Source: JADZFO01 sp964512635
GTDB taxonomy: Bacteria; 4484-113; JAFGCY01
Direction of reading: 5' to 3'
Length of the DNA: 64,000 nt
Assembly (NCBI GenBank): GCA_964512635.1
Contig: CAZEJB010000006.1
Coordinates: 62,001-126,000 of the forward strand
This document shows, in pieces, positions 51,256 to 58,937 of this stretch. The stretch's first letter is position 1. Every line of letters starts with the position of its first letter. Position numbers and translations under genes: made by a program. Below the pieces are notes generated by a model. The model worked only from the letters and a program-made list of their open reading frames with translations. It was not told the DNA's origin and searched no databases.

Positions 51256-53199
51256 CTAGGGCCGCGGGAAGTAAATCCTTACATGCGTGAGCGTCTTGAA
51301 GGCGTCGTCAACCTTACCCTCCGCCGGGCGCAGCAGCTCATACTTCGCCGGGTCGGCGCTGTCGCTGTAGCGTCCGCGCACGGTGAAGCGGTCAAGGAAG
51401 GCATCTGCGCCCTGGATATCCTTGTTGACCGTTCCATCTGCGTTCATCGCCGGTGTGAAACAGGGATACAGGTACTGGTTGAAGAGCGGCTCGCTGCCTT
51501 CCCAGCTGGGGTCCAGCGCCCAGAGTGGCCCGACAACCATCCACTGGGTCAGCAGGCGAGCGTTAGTCATCTCGGCGCTCATGCTGTGGTCGCGCGGGAT
51601 GATCTGGAAGCCGCCGATCACGCCCATCGGGCTGGTCGAAATGTCAATCACGCCAGGGTGGTTGGCGCGGATGCGACCGGTGTCTGAGTACTGCGTGCCG
51701 GTGAAACGGCCAACGCCGACGACCGGCTTGAGTACCTGGCCGAGCGGATAGGGGTCGAGGCCCAGCTCCTTGATCCAGATGATGCCGCCAAAGCGGTTCT
51801 CGAACTCGATCCATTCGGGCTGGTACTTGCGGCGCTCAACGACGACGCGCAGCATGTCGCCCGCCGCCGGCACGTAGCCCTGCGGCATCGGTTTCCAGGT
51901 CGCATTAGTCCCTGGAGCCATGGGCACGCCGCCCGCCGCACTGCCCTCGATCACATCGACTCGGCTGCTGACCAGCGGGGCCCACTGGCCGCCGAAGATC
52001 TCGCTGCCGCCGGGGATGTCAGTGAACAGCGTGCTGCTGGAGTTGAAGTAGCTCTTGTACTTCGCCAGGTCGAAATCGGCGAACTCCTTGGGTACCAGTG
52101 AGAAGATTTCGGCGCGCCCGGCGCTGTAGTCATGGTTGGTCTTGAGGTGAATCGCATTGACCGCGGTGGCGGCGATATGCCCCGGTTCGGCCCAGCCGCT
52201 GGCAGTGAATCCCGCCGGGTTGGTCTTGGCCACCGGCGCCAGCACGTGACCAACGACTTCAGTAGTTCCTTCGTGGCTGACGGTGATGGCCCCGTCCTGC
52301 CAGTTCTGGATAATGATCTCGAAGCCGACATGCTCGCGCAAATGCAGCGGTACGGGATAGGCGTTGGGCCACTCAGGAGTCTTGACCAGGTGCCCCACCC
52401 CGCCCCAGTTCAAAGCATCAGGCTCCCCCAGGTAAGGCAAAAGCTGAGCCCGGTCATGCGCGCCGTCCGTGCGAGGAAGCAGACTCTGGTCGAAGAACTC
52501 GCTATGGCGGTCATGCAGCGGCGCGGCCGGCTCAGGGTCCTCAGCCTCATCCGAGCTTCCCAGCACAGCTGCTGTGACCTCATCCTCGTTATCACGCTGC
52601 TGGGCCTCGATTTCGAAGACACTCGGCGGAGCCGGAGGCTCCGCTGCAGGGCTGACCGGCGCCGGCTTGCTCTCCTCGGCCCAGGCCCCCTGGACGGGCA
52701 ACAGGCAGCAGCTTAGCCCCAGGATAAGGGCCAGCAGTGCGGTGATGTTCTGTGGCTTTTGCATCGCATCGTATTTGCGCAGACGGCGGCGCATCTTCAG
52801 CTGACGGCGCATCGCCCGCAGCTCGCGCTGCTCGCGACCGTGCGCCCGGCGTTCAAGAATCAACGCCTGGACGGTGATTGCAATCACGCTCGGCCAGACC
52901 AGGGCGGCTTCAAAGTCCAGTACCTGGACAAAATGCAGCGGAGTGAGAAGGATGTCTTTGGCCGAGACCAGGTTCAACAGGTGCAGCAGCAACCAGTAGG
53001 CGCCCAGCCCGAGCCAGAAACGCCGCCAGGTGGTCTGCAGCGCGATGCCGTATGGCAGCGCCAGCACCGGGGTCAACACGGCGACCTTGAGCCAGAAATT
53101 CTCGGCAAAGTACCAGTGGTTGTAGAAGAGCACCAGGAAATGCGCGAGCAGATAGCCCGCTACAAGCGCGATCAGCCCGTCTGCCAGCAGCTTCTTCAT
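51256..53199 (-). CDS. Large protein: polytopic membrane N terminus plus exported domain, unknown function
   Basis: 647 residues. About four membrane helices occupy residues 1-120 (LIALVAGYLLAHFLVLF ... VIAITVQALILERRA). An Arg-rich cytoplasmic stretch (120-145) leads to a further hydrophobic segment after Met146 that looks like a signal peptide (ITALLALILGLSCCLLPVQG, AWAEE). An exported domain of about 450 residues follows (VGVGRFTGTQYSDTGRIRAN; IIPRDHSMSAEMTNARLL). This could be a natural fusion of two adjacent genes; no stop codon or ribosome binding site separates them. No family recognised. TATAAT on the minus strand at 53215-53220 gives a leader of under 10 bases. Confidence 0.78.
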   Translation of the reverse strand: MKKLLADGLIALVAGYLLAHFLVLFYNHWYFAENFWLKVAVLTPVLALPYGIALQTTWRRFWLGLGAYWLLLHLLNLVSAKDILLTPLHFVQVLDFEAALVWPSVIAITVQALILERRAHGREQRELRAMRRQLKMRRRLRKYDAMQKPQNITALLALILGLSCCLLPVQGAWAEESKPAPVSPAAEPPAPPSVFEIEAQQRDNEDEVTAAVLGSSDEAEDPEPAAPLHDRHSEFFDQSLLPRTDGAHDRAQLLPYLGEPDALNWGGVGHLVKTPEWPNAYPVPLHLREHVGFEIIIQNWQDGAITVSHEGTTEVVGHVLAPVAKTNPAGFTASGWAEPGHIAATAVNAIHLKTNHDYSAGRAEIFSLVPKEFADFDLAKYKSYFNSSSTLFTDIPGGSEIFGGQWAPLVSSRVDVIEGSAAGGVPMAPGTNATWKPMPQGYVPAAGDMLRVVVERRKYQPEWIEFENRFGGIIWIKELGLDPYPLGQVLKPVVGVGRFTGTQYSDTGRIRANHPGVIDISTSPMGVIGGFQIIPRDHSMSAEMTNARLLTQWMVVGPLWALDPSWEGSEPLFNQYLYPCFTPAMNADGTVNKDIQGADAFLDRFTVRGRYSDSADPAKYELLRPAEGKVDDAFKTLTHVRIYFPRP

Positions 53200-53234
53200 G
53201 GTTTCCCGACGGCGATTATAGGCGCGGGTTCAGG

Positions 53235-53302
53235 GTAGGGGCCGACCTTGTGTCGGCCCGCAAACATGCATGGGGACGGGCCGAGACAAGCTCGGCCCCT
53301 AC
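53235..53302. repeat. Bipartite palindromic element, copy A
   Basis: 68 bp starting GTAGGGGC and ending GCCCCTAC. It consists of two palindromic halves (CCGACCTTGTGTCGG; CCGAGACAAGCTCGG) around a short spacer CAAACATGCATGGGGA. It lies directly after the hemW stop codon. Confidence 0.85.
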
Positions 53303-53304
53303 AA

Positions 53305-54663
53305 CTACACCCACTCCTTATGAAACATATCCGCAAAGGCTAACCCCTTGGAGGTCACCACAATATGGCCCCCCTGCACCCGCAGCAGGCCGTCGGTAAT
53401 CCAGCGCGGGTCGACGGCGTGGCCATTAAGCCGCGTGCCCAGGCGCGTGCGCATCTGCATGAAGAGGTCCGCGGGGGGAGCGGATTCTTGTAGGGGCGCG
53501 TCTTGACGCGCCCTCGGCTTTGATGTGGGCGGGTCAAGACCCGCCCCTACACTGCCGGGCCGCAATTCTGCCGCTCCTACAAACTCGCGCTCCAGCACAT
53601 CGCCATCCCCGCCGATCCCAGCCAGCTCTTTCCTGTAATGCTCAAAGGCGCGCGGGTTATTCAGCACCGCCGTGCCGATACGGCTGGCGGCGCCGATACC
53701 AATGCCGATGTAATCCCCGCCGCGCCAGTAGCGCAGGTTGTGGCGGCTCTCCTCGCCAGGCCGGGCGTAGTTGCTGATTTCATAGCGGTACAAGCCCCGC
53801 CCGCGCAGCACGCGCTCGATGGCCCGGTGCTGAGCCAGGGCGCTTTGCTCGTCGAGGCGCTGGCCGGCGAACTTGCGGCTCCAGGCATACAGCGGTGTGC
53901 CCGGCTCATAGATAAGTTCATAAGCGCTGATATGGCGCGGATTGAACTCCAGCAGCCGCGCCAGGCTCTCGCGCACCTCGCCAACGCGCATAAAAGGCAG
54001 GCCATAAATCAGGTCAAAGCTGAAGCGCGGGATCGGCCCGTCGGCGACCCAGCGCAGGCGCGGGCGGATATCCTCCCAGCGGTGCGTGCGCTGCATCCGC
54101 CGCAGGTGTTTCGTCTGCGTGGCCTGGATGCCGATCGAGATGCGGTTGACGCCAGCCTCGGCCAGCGCGGCGAGGTAGTCGGGGTTCAGCGTGTCCGGGT
54201 TGGCCTCGGTGGTGAATTCGATTTCTGCTGTAGGGGCGCACAGCGTGCGCCCGGCAACATCAGCAAACACAGGACCGGGCGCACTCTGTGCGCCCCTACC
54301 TATTGATGTTGCCACCCCACCAGGATCAAAGTGCTCATACACTGCCCTGACCAGCCGCGCCATGTCCTCCGCCGGCAGGTAGGTCGGTGTGCCACCGCCA
54401 AAGAAAACGGTGTCCACCTGCCGGCCCTGCGGCAGGTAGTGCCGACGCCACCAATCGCCGCGGCGCTGGATCTCCTCCAGCAGCGCATCTACATAGGCAG
54501 GTGGGGTCAGGCCGGCCGGGCGCTTATCGCCATAGGTCAGGAAGTCGCAATAGCTGCAGCGGTGCAGGCAAAATGGGATGTGCAGGTAGACGCCGACATT
54601 GCGGCGCAGGACCGGCTCGTTCCAGTGCAGCCAGGGGGAAGATTTACGCAGCCAAATGGGCAT
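53305..54663 (-). CDS. hemW: HemW-like radical SAM protein with two palindromic-element peptide insertions
   Basis: 452 residues from ATG 54663; TATAGT on the minus strand lies 9 bases before it and no ribosome binding site is seen. Radical SAM cluster motif CLHRCSYC, then FFGGGTPTYL, TEANPDTL, RISIGIQATQTKHLRRMQR and the HemW C-terminal wing. Normal HemW is near 380 residues. Two stretches of palindromic repeat are read through in frame: about residues 122-144 (peptide GAQSAPGPVFADVAGRT region) and about 372-392 (GAGLDPPTSKPRARQD region). HemW transfers heme or supports heme metabolism, as distinct from oxygen-independent CPO HemN; the CxxxCxxC without an extra Cys fits HemW. The inserts fall between conserved motifs, so it is probably functional. 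Confidence 0.9.
   Translation of the reverse strand: MPIWLRKSSPWLHWNEPVLRRNVGVYLHIPFCLHRCSYCDFLTYGDKRPAGLTPPAYVDALLEEIQRRGDWWRRHYLPQGRQVDTVFFGGGTPTYLPAEDMARLVRAVYEHFDPGGVATSIGRGAQSAPGPVFADVAGRTLCAPTAEIEFTTEANPDTLNPDYLAALAEAGVNRISIGIQATQTKHLRRMQRTHRWEDIRPRLRWVADGPIPRFSFDLIYGLPFMRVGEVRESLARLLEFNPRHISAYELIYEPGTPLYAWSRKFAGQRLDEQSALAQHRAIERVLRGRGLYRYEISNYARPGEESRHNLRYWRGGDYIGIGIGAASRIGTAVLNNPRAFEHYRKELAGIGGDGDVLEREFVGAAELRPGSVGAGLDPPTSKPRARQDAPLQESAPPADLFMQMRTRLGTRLNGHAVDPRWITDGLLRVQGGHIVVTSKGLAFADMFHKEWV
53490..53550. repeat. Bipartite palindromic element, copy B, inside hemW
   Basis: 61 bp, GTAGGGGC ... GCCCCTAC. Halves are GCGCGTCTTGACGCGC and GGCGGGTCAAGACCCGCC, around CTCGGCTTTGATGTG. It is read in frame by hemW. 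Confidence 0.85.
54230..54299. repeat. Bipartite palindromic element, copy C, inside hemW
   Basis: 70 bp, GTAGGGGC ... GCCCCTAC. Halves are GCGCACAGCGTGCGC and GCGCACTCTGTGCGC, around CCGGCAACATCAGCAAACAC plus AGGACCGG. It is read in frame by hemW between the SAM domain's GGGTP and EANPDTL motifs. Confidence 0.85.
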
Positions 54664-54671
54664 GCCGCGTC

Positions 54672-54678
54672 TACTATA
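54672..54678. promoter_or_regulatory. Overlapping divergent -10 boxes (bidirectional promoter)
   Basis: On the plus strand TACTAT (54672-54677) is 6 bases before the ATG at 54684. On the minus strand TATAGT (complement of 54673-54678) is 9 bases before the ATG at 54663. The two starts are only 20 bases apart, so both genes must use the same 7-bp symmetric core. Confidence 0.6.
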
Positions 54679-54683
54679 TAGCC

Positions 54684-55484
54684 ATGCCCTGTTGGCAGCT
54701 AAATGTGAAGCATGTCCTGAGCGCTGCAGTCGCCGGCGCGCTGGCGCTGGCATTTGTGGTCGCCCCGGCGGCCTTGCACGCCCCGGGAGCAGCAAGCCGT
54801 GCCTACACCAAGCCCATGCCGCGTTTGCGGCTGAAGGCGGTCTCCAAGAGCAAGCTCTATGTCGACAAACTGGCGGATTACCGCGCCGACCGCATGCACG
54901 AGGGTACAGGTTGGAAAATCGCCAGTGCGGTCCGCGGCACTACTTCAGGCGCGCTGAATGATGTGATGCGCGGCGGCTATACCGTGGCCGTGCCAAGTTA
55001 CGGGGATGCCGTGCCCTGGCGGCACCTTTACTGCCTGGCCGCCTTTGATTTCCTGCCCCGCCAGCAAATGCTGATAGTCATCCGTGATCCAGAGCAGTAC
55101 TGGGGCGGCTATGACTACCGCGACAAGCTGACCGATGTGCTCGAGCTGGTCTGGTACGAGAAGGACTGGAGCGAGTGCACCTCGGTGGTGCTGGACTACG
55201 GCCCGGAGGACTACCCCGACGATTTCCGACTCAGCCCGGACCAGGCGAGCCTGATAGCTATTCGGCACACTCTCGGCAGTGATGGTGAACTGCGCAACGC
55301 CGGTCACAGCCTGGATGTGATCTTCACCCATGACGGCGAGATCAAGCCCTTGTATCTTCCCGAGGCTGACAGCACGGGCGCGCTACCGGTCGAGTGGTAC
55401 CCCGTTTATATGCAGTGGGATGAGGACCAGGACCTGCAGGTGGTTACCAAACAGGGTACCAGGGTGTATGGCGTCGAGTGGTAA
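54684..55484 (+). CDS. Exported protein of unknown function
   Basis: 266 residues from ATG 54684, exactly 6 bases after TACTAT. Signal peptide (VLSAAVAGALALAFVVAPAALHA), then RLRLKAVSKSKLYVDKLADY and a beta-rich domain (HLYCLAAFDFLPRQQMLIVI; VLDYGPEDYPDDFRLSPDQ). No family recognised. Divergent from hemW through a shared promoter core; a link to heme metabolism is not supported by anything else. Confidence 0.8.
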   Translation: MPCWQLNVKHVLSAAVAGALALAFVVAPAALHAPGAASRAYTKPMPRLRLKAVSKSKLYVDKLADYRADRMHEGTGWKIASAVRGTTSGALNDVMRGGYTVAVPSYGDAVPWRHLYCLAAFDFLPRQQMLIVIRDPEQYWGGYDYRDKLTDVLELVWYEKDWSECTSVVLDYGPEDYPDDFRLSPDQASLIAIRHTLGSDGELRNAGHSLDVIFTHDGEIKPLYLPEADSTGALPVEWYPVYMQWDEDQDLQVVTKQGTRVYGVEW

Positions 55485-55494
55485 GTGTAAGATC

Positions 55495-55536
55495 TTCACA
55501 CCAAGCTCACCAAGAATCACTAAGTACACCAAGAAG
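55495..55536 (+). repeat. Left inverted repeat of the GxxExxY unit
   Basis: TTCA followed by four units starting at 55499, 55508, 55518 and 55527: CACCAAGCT, CACCAAGAAT, CACTAAGTA and CACCAAGAAG. Confidence 0.8.
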
Positions 55537-55539
55537 GAA

Positions 55540-55932
55540 ATGGAACACTCGCCAGTCCCTGCAGATATCGACGGCATGGCCAGTGAAGCGATAGACGCTG
55601 CCCTCAAAGTGCATAGGGCACTCGGGCCGGGCCTGCTTGAAGGAGCGTACGAGGCATGCCTTGAGCATGAACTTCGTCGCCGAAAAGTCTCGGTACTCAG
55701 GCAAGTGATACTTCCTGTTCGGTACGAAGGAATTGAGGTTGAAGCTGGCTTCAGACTGGATTTGCTTGTCGGCAGTAAGCTCATTATTGAAGTCAAGGCT
55801 GTAGATGTCTTGAAGAAGGTACACACCGCTCAACTGCTGACCTACCTGCGTCTATCCGGACTCCGACTTGGACTTTTGATGAATTTTAACGTTGAGCTTT
55901 TCAAGAACGGAGTCAGGCGCGTTGTTATCTAG
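55540..55932 (+). CDS. GxxExxY protein (PDDEXK_3-like)
   Basis: 130 residues from ATG 55540. The frame extends upstream through the repeat but has no protein character there; a start at Met 13 is also possible. The family-defining motif is GLLEGAY in LGPGLLEGAYEACLEHELRR. The PD-(D/E)xK-type core follows: FRLDLLVGSKLIIEVKAVD with Asp, Glu and Lys in place. Ends RLGLLMNFNVELFKNGVRRV. The fold is related to restriction-type nucleases; function of the family is not established. It is the sole gene inside the inverted repeats. Confidence 0.9.
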   Translation: MEHSPVPADIDGMASEAIDAALKVHRALGPGLLEGAYEACLEHELRRRKVSVLRQVILPVRYEGIEVEAGFRLDLLVGSKLIIEVKAVDVLKKVHTAQLLTYLRLSGLRLGLLMNFNVELFKNGVRRVVI

Positions 55933-56008
55933 GAACGCGAAAATCTGATCAGTGGCCAGCCCTTTTCGACCACTCTAACTAGTATGACTAGCGAACTTGT
56001 TCTGCAGT

Positions 56009-56048
56009 CTTTGTGATCTTGGTGATTCTTGGTGAGCTTGGTGTTGAA
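56009..56048 (-). repeat. Right inverted repeat of the GxxExxY unit
   Basis: On the minus strand TTCAA then CACCAAGCT, CACCAAGAAT, CACCAAGAT and CACAAAGAC. The first two units are identical to those of the left end. Confidence 0.8.
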
Positions 56049-56054
56049 CCTCTA

Positions 56055-56083
56055 TTGGCCCTCTCTCCCGCGCAGTCTATAAT
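56055..56083 (+). promoter_or_regulatory. Promoter of the SpoIID-like gene
   Basis: TTGGCC (56055-56060), 17-base spacer, TATAAT (56078-56083). It lies immediately outside the right end of the GxxExxY unit. The ATG at 56094 is 10 bases further, with no ribosome binding site. Confidence 0.65.
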
Positions 56084-56093
56084 TACCCTCTCT

Positions 56094-58115
56094 ATGGCGG
56101 ATAACCTGAGCAATCAGGGGGCGGGGCGCTATGTACTGACTTGGCTGGCCCTGCTGTGCCTGGCGGCGGCACTGCTGCTTTCCCTGAGCGCGGCCAAAGC
56201 CAAGGTTAATGCCAACTTCAACGTCGACGACTACAGCCAGATTCGTGTCGTTCTTTCCGACTCCAAGACCTTCGTCGAGGTCGGCGGCGCTCTTAGCTGG
56301 CAGATCAACGGAAAGTACATCTGCGACAGCACGGCCGTGGCAGAACTCAAGCTGGTCGACTCCGACACCGTCAAACTGGTTCTGGGCAAAAAGGGCTGGA
56401 GCAGCCAGCGCATCGTCGCGGTTCCCAAGAAGGGCTATATCCGCTTCGGCGGAAAAGAATACCGCGGGCGGATGGAGTTCTACCCCAGCCGCGACGGTGA
56501 TACCGTCATCGCGCTTAACGTTCTGCCGCTGGAGGACTACCTTCTGGGCGTGGTGCCGTCTGAAATGCCACCCGCCTGGCCGGCTGAAGCCCTGAAGTCG
56601 CAGGCGGTGGCAGCGCGAACCTATGCTGTGTTTGAAATGCGTGAGAAGCGCAGTTCCAGCAAGGGCTACACCTTTGACGTTTATCCCGACACATCCGACC
56701 AGGTTTACAAGGGCGTCAGCGGAGAAGACCCGCGTGCCACCAAAGCAGTGCAGGACACTGCCGGCGTCATCCTGACCTACCAGGGCAAGCCGATCTTTGC
56801 CCAATTCTGCGCCGACTGTGGCGGCAGCACCAAGTGCGGCACGCAGCCATATCTTCAGGCAGTGCCCTGCTACGCCCCGGACAGCCCATACAACGACTGG
56901 AGCATCAAGCTAAGTCCGGACAAGCTGGCCTCACTGGCCAAAGCTGCAGGCGGCAGTGTTGGTGCCGTGCGCGAAGTGCGGGCAGAGAATGACCAGACCA
57001 GCGGGCATTTGAAAAGCCTGAGCATCGTCGGAGATGGCGGAAGCCAGCAGATCGGAGGCAACAAACTTCGCGAGATGCTCGGGCTGAGCACGATGAAAAG
57101 TACTCGCGCCTATGTCTGCAGCCCCGGCGGCGCGACACTGCAGGCCAGGGAAGTGCAGTTTAGCTCCTCGGACAAGGCCGGCGCGGGCAAGCAGGGGCTT
57201 AAGAATGGCGGCCGTCAGCCCCAGCCACACAAGAATCAGCCCCTGGATGCGACAGACGTCTTCAGCCCTGACGCTGACGCAGATGTGTCAAACGGGCAGT
57301 CCGACATCGATGGCGATGGTTTCATTCCCGACGAGCCCGCCGGCAGCGCCGCCAAGGCTACCGCGATGGACAGCGACGGGGAAAAACCGGCGACCCGAAA
57401 AAGCCGTGTGCAGACCAGCATGACTCTTGATCTCCCGCGGCTGCTGGCTCTGGACGACTCCACACGCCCGGTCGTCCTGTATGGGACCGGTGTGGCAGAC
57501 ATGAAACTGCGCAATGCCTATGTCTTTGACGGCCAGAAAATGCGTAAATCGCCCAAGGAAATCAGCGTACTGGGTACTGAAACCAGCATTGAAACGGTTG
57601 AATACGACATAGAGTTGGAAGACGATCTGACAGACAGCAGCGCCGGACGCAGCACGGATGCCGGCAGCCTGACCGAGGATCAGCAGGAAGACGGAGATGC
57701 CTATGCGGATCTGCCTGCCGAGGAGACGCTGGAAGTTGATTCGAAGCCTGTACCAGCCGCAAAGCCGCAGGCGCTGGAACCAAGATTTGAGCTGACAAAG
57801 GCGCCCAAGTCCGAGATTCCGCCTTCGTCCAGAGTTAAGGTCGGTCGGGACGGAATCGAACTGCGCGGCAGCGGCTATGGGCACGGTGTGGGACTTTCCC
57901 AGTGGGGGGCCCGCGAACTGGCGACTCAGGGCCTTGACTATCTGTCGATCCTGCTGCACTTCTATTCCGGAGTCGAAGTTTTCACCATCCCCGCAAGTGA
58001 GGCGCCGGTCGGAAAATCCGGCAAGGCTGCCAAGAAGAAAAAGAAGAAGGGCGCTGAAGAAGAAGCTGCGCCAGGCGAATCTGTTGATGTGTTCTACAAG
58101 CCCTTTGAGCGCTGA
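56094..58115 (+). CDS. SpoIID/LytB domain protein with a long Asp/Ser-rich insertion
   Basis: 673 residues from ATG 56094; a frame extending upstream would read the inverted repeat. Membrane anchor or signal peptide WLALLCLAAALLLSLSAA. SpoIID domain: LPLEDYLLGVVPSEMPPAWPAEALKSQAVAARTYA, SDQVYKGVSGEDPRATKAV, FCADCGGST (phrases), up to about residue 345. The conserved closing motif GSGYGHGVGLSQWGARELA appears only at about residue 593, after a low-complexity acidic insertion of about 240 residues. The C terminus is Lys-rich. SpoIID proteins are glycan-strand lytic transglycosylases acting on denuded peptidoglycan; the catalytic Glu region LEDYLLGVVPSEM is intact. Confidence 0.92.
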   Translation: MADNLSNQGAGRYVLTWLALLCLAAALLLSLSAAKAKVNANFNVDDYSQIRVVLSDSKTFVEVGGALSWQINGKYICDSTAVAELKLVDSDTVKLVLGKKGWSSQRIVAVPKKGYIRFGGKEYRGRMEFYPSRDGDTVIALNVLPLEDYLLGVVPSEMPPAWPAEALKSQAVAARTYAVFEMREKRSSSKGYTFDVYPDTSDQVYKGVSGEDPRATKAVQDTAGVILTYQGKPIFAQFCADCGGSTKCGTQPYLQAVPCYAPDSPYNDWSIKLSPDKLASLAKAAGGSVGAVREVRAENDQTSGHLKSLSIVGDGGSQQIGGNKLREMLGLSTMKSTRAYVCSPGGATLQAREVQFSSSDKAGAGKQGLKNGGRQPQPHKNQPLDATDVFSPDADADVSNGQSDIDGDGFIPDEPAGSAAKATAMDSDGEKPATRKSRVQTSMTLDLPRLLALDDSTRPVVLYGTGVADMKLRNAYVFDGQKMRKSPKEISVLGTETSIETVEYDIELEDDLTDSSAGRSTDAGSLTEDQQEDGDAYADLPAEETLEVDSKPVPAAKPQALEPRFELTKAPKSEIPPSSRVKVGRDGIELRGSGYGHGVGLSQWGARELATQGLDYLSILLHFYSGVEVFTIPASEAPVGKSGKAAKKKKKKGAEEEAAPGESVDVFYKPFER

Positions 58116-58188
58116 TCAAATCCCGCCAGGCGATTGCCTTGCGGCACTGTTAGACGCGACGTCTACTGTCACCCTCAGCTTTCAGTCC

Positions 58189-58806
58189 TTAAGCCGTCTT
58201 CAATCCGCGCAGCGAGTTAATCAGCTCGACGGCATGGCTGCTCATTCCAAGTTGACGGGCAACTGACTGCTGGTCGAGACCCTGCTGAATCAGGTTTCCC
58301 GCCGCGGCGGCGCGGCCACTTTCGGGAAGGTGGTGAGGCTGCGCCTGCGTCCGGCTGGCGGGAACGGGGGGCAGATAGAAATCCTCGTCGTCCTTATCGA
58401 GCGTGTTCTCAGAAGTCACGTTCTGAACCGCAGCAGCTTTGCTGACAGGGGCAGGAGACTCAGTGTTTGGCCCGGCAACAGGGACAGCTTTGACTTCCGG
58501 GCTGCTCAGGAGGGGAACGTTGGACGTAGTGCGTTTGAGCTCTTCAATCTCCTGGCGCAGCTTAAAGGCGGCGGAGCGAACCTCGCTGAGGGCTGATGCG
58601 GTCTCTTCACGCTTGCGGCGTTCCTGCTCGACCAGTCGGCCCAGCAAATCCTCAAGCCGTTCCAGCCGCAGCGCATTACGCCTTTCCTGGTCCTCCTGGC
58701 GAAGCACCTCAATCGGATTGGCTCGCTGAAACTTGCGCTGTTCAGCGAATAGAAACACCAGCGCGCCGGTCACCAGCGCCAGCATGGCGAGTAACACGAT
58801 GTCCAT
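58189..58806 (-). CDS. Membrane-anchored coiled-coil protein with C-terminal helix-turn-helix-like motif
   Basis: 205 residues. N-terminal membrane helix (IVLLAMLALVTGALVFLFA), a charged coiled coil (about 25-95), a disordered middle, and a C-terminal AAGNLIQQGLDQQSVARQLGMSSHAVELINSL. The last part resembles the short HTH-like ending of DUF2802/DUF6115-type proteins. Function unknown. Convergent with the SpoIID-like gene. Confidence 0.78.
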   Translation of the reverse strand: MDIVLLAMLALVTGALVFLFAEQRKFQRANPIEVLRQEDQERRNALRLERLEDLLGRLVEQERRKREETASALSEVRSAAFKLRQEIEELKRTTSNVPLLSSPEVKAVPVAGPNTESPAPVSKAAAVQNVTSENTLDKDDEDFYLPPVPASRTQAQPHHLPESGRAAAAGNLIQQGLDQQSVARQLGMSSHAVELINSLRGLKTA

Positions 58807-58937
58807 TTGCCTTCCCCCGAAAGCCGCGGCACCCGGCCGCAGCGGTAACGGGGCTACTTTAGGCCTTATCCTGGATTTTGAAGTTACAGACAGGTTAACT
58901 CGCTGTAACTATGCTGTGAAAGCGTTAAAGTCCCTGC

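Larger units (their letters stand above)
55495..56048. mobile_element. GxxExxY unit bounded by ~40-bp inverted repeats
   Basis: Two ends read inward as TTCA-CACCAAG... (55495-55536) and, on the minus strand, TTCAACACCAAG... (56009-56048). They match over about 40 positions with few differences and enclose only the GxxExxY gene. Each end is itself built of 9-10 bp units beginning CACCAAG or CACTAAG. No transposase is present and I see no target duplication, so if mobile it would move in trans or by an unknown route. Confidence 0.6.

Noticed and set aside
55330..55539. N-terminal extension of the GxxExxY gene
   Set aside because: The extension reads the end of the upstream gene and the inverted repeat; protein similarity begins only after 55540.
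56013..56093. N-terminal extension of the SpoIID-like gene
   Set aside because: It would translate the right inverted repeat and the promoter; the signal peptide begins after ATG 56094.
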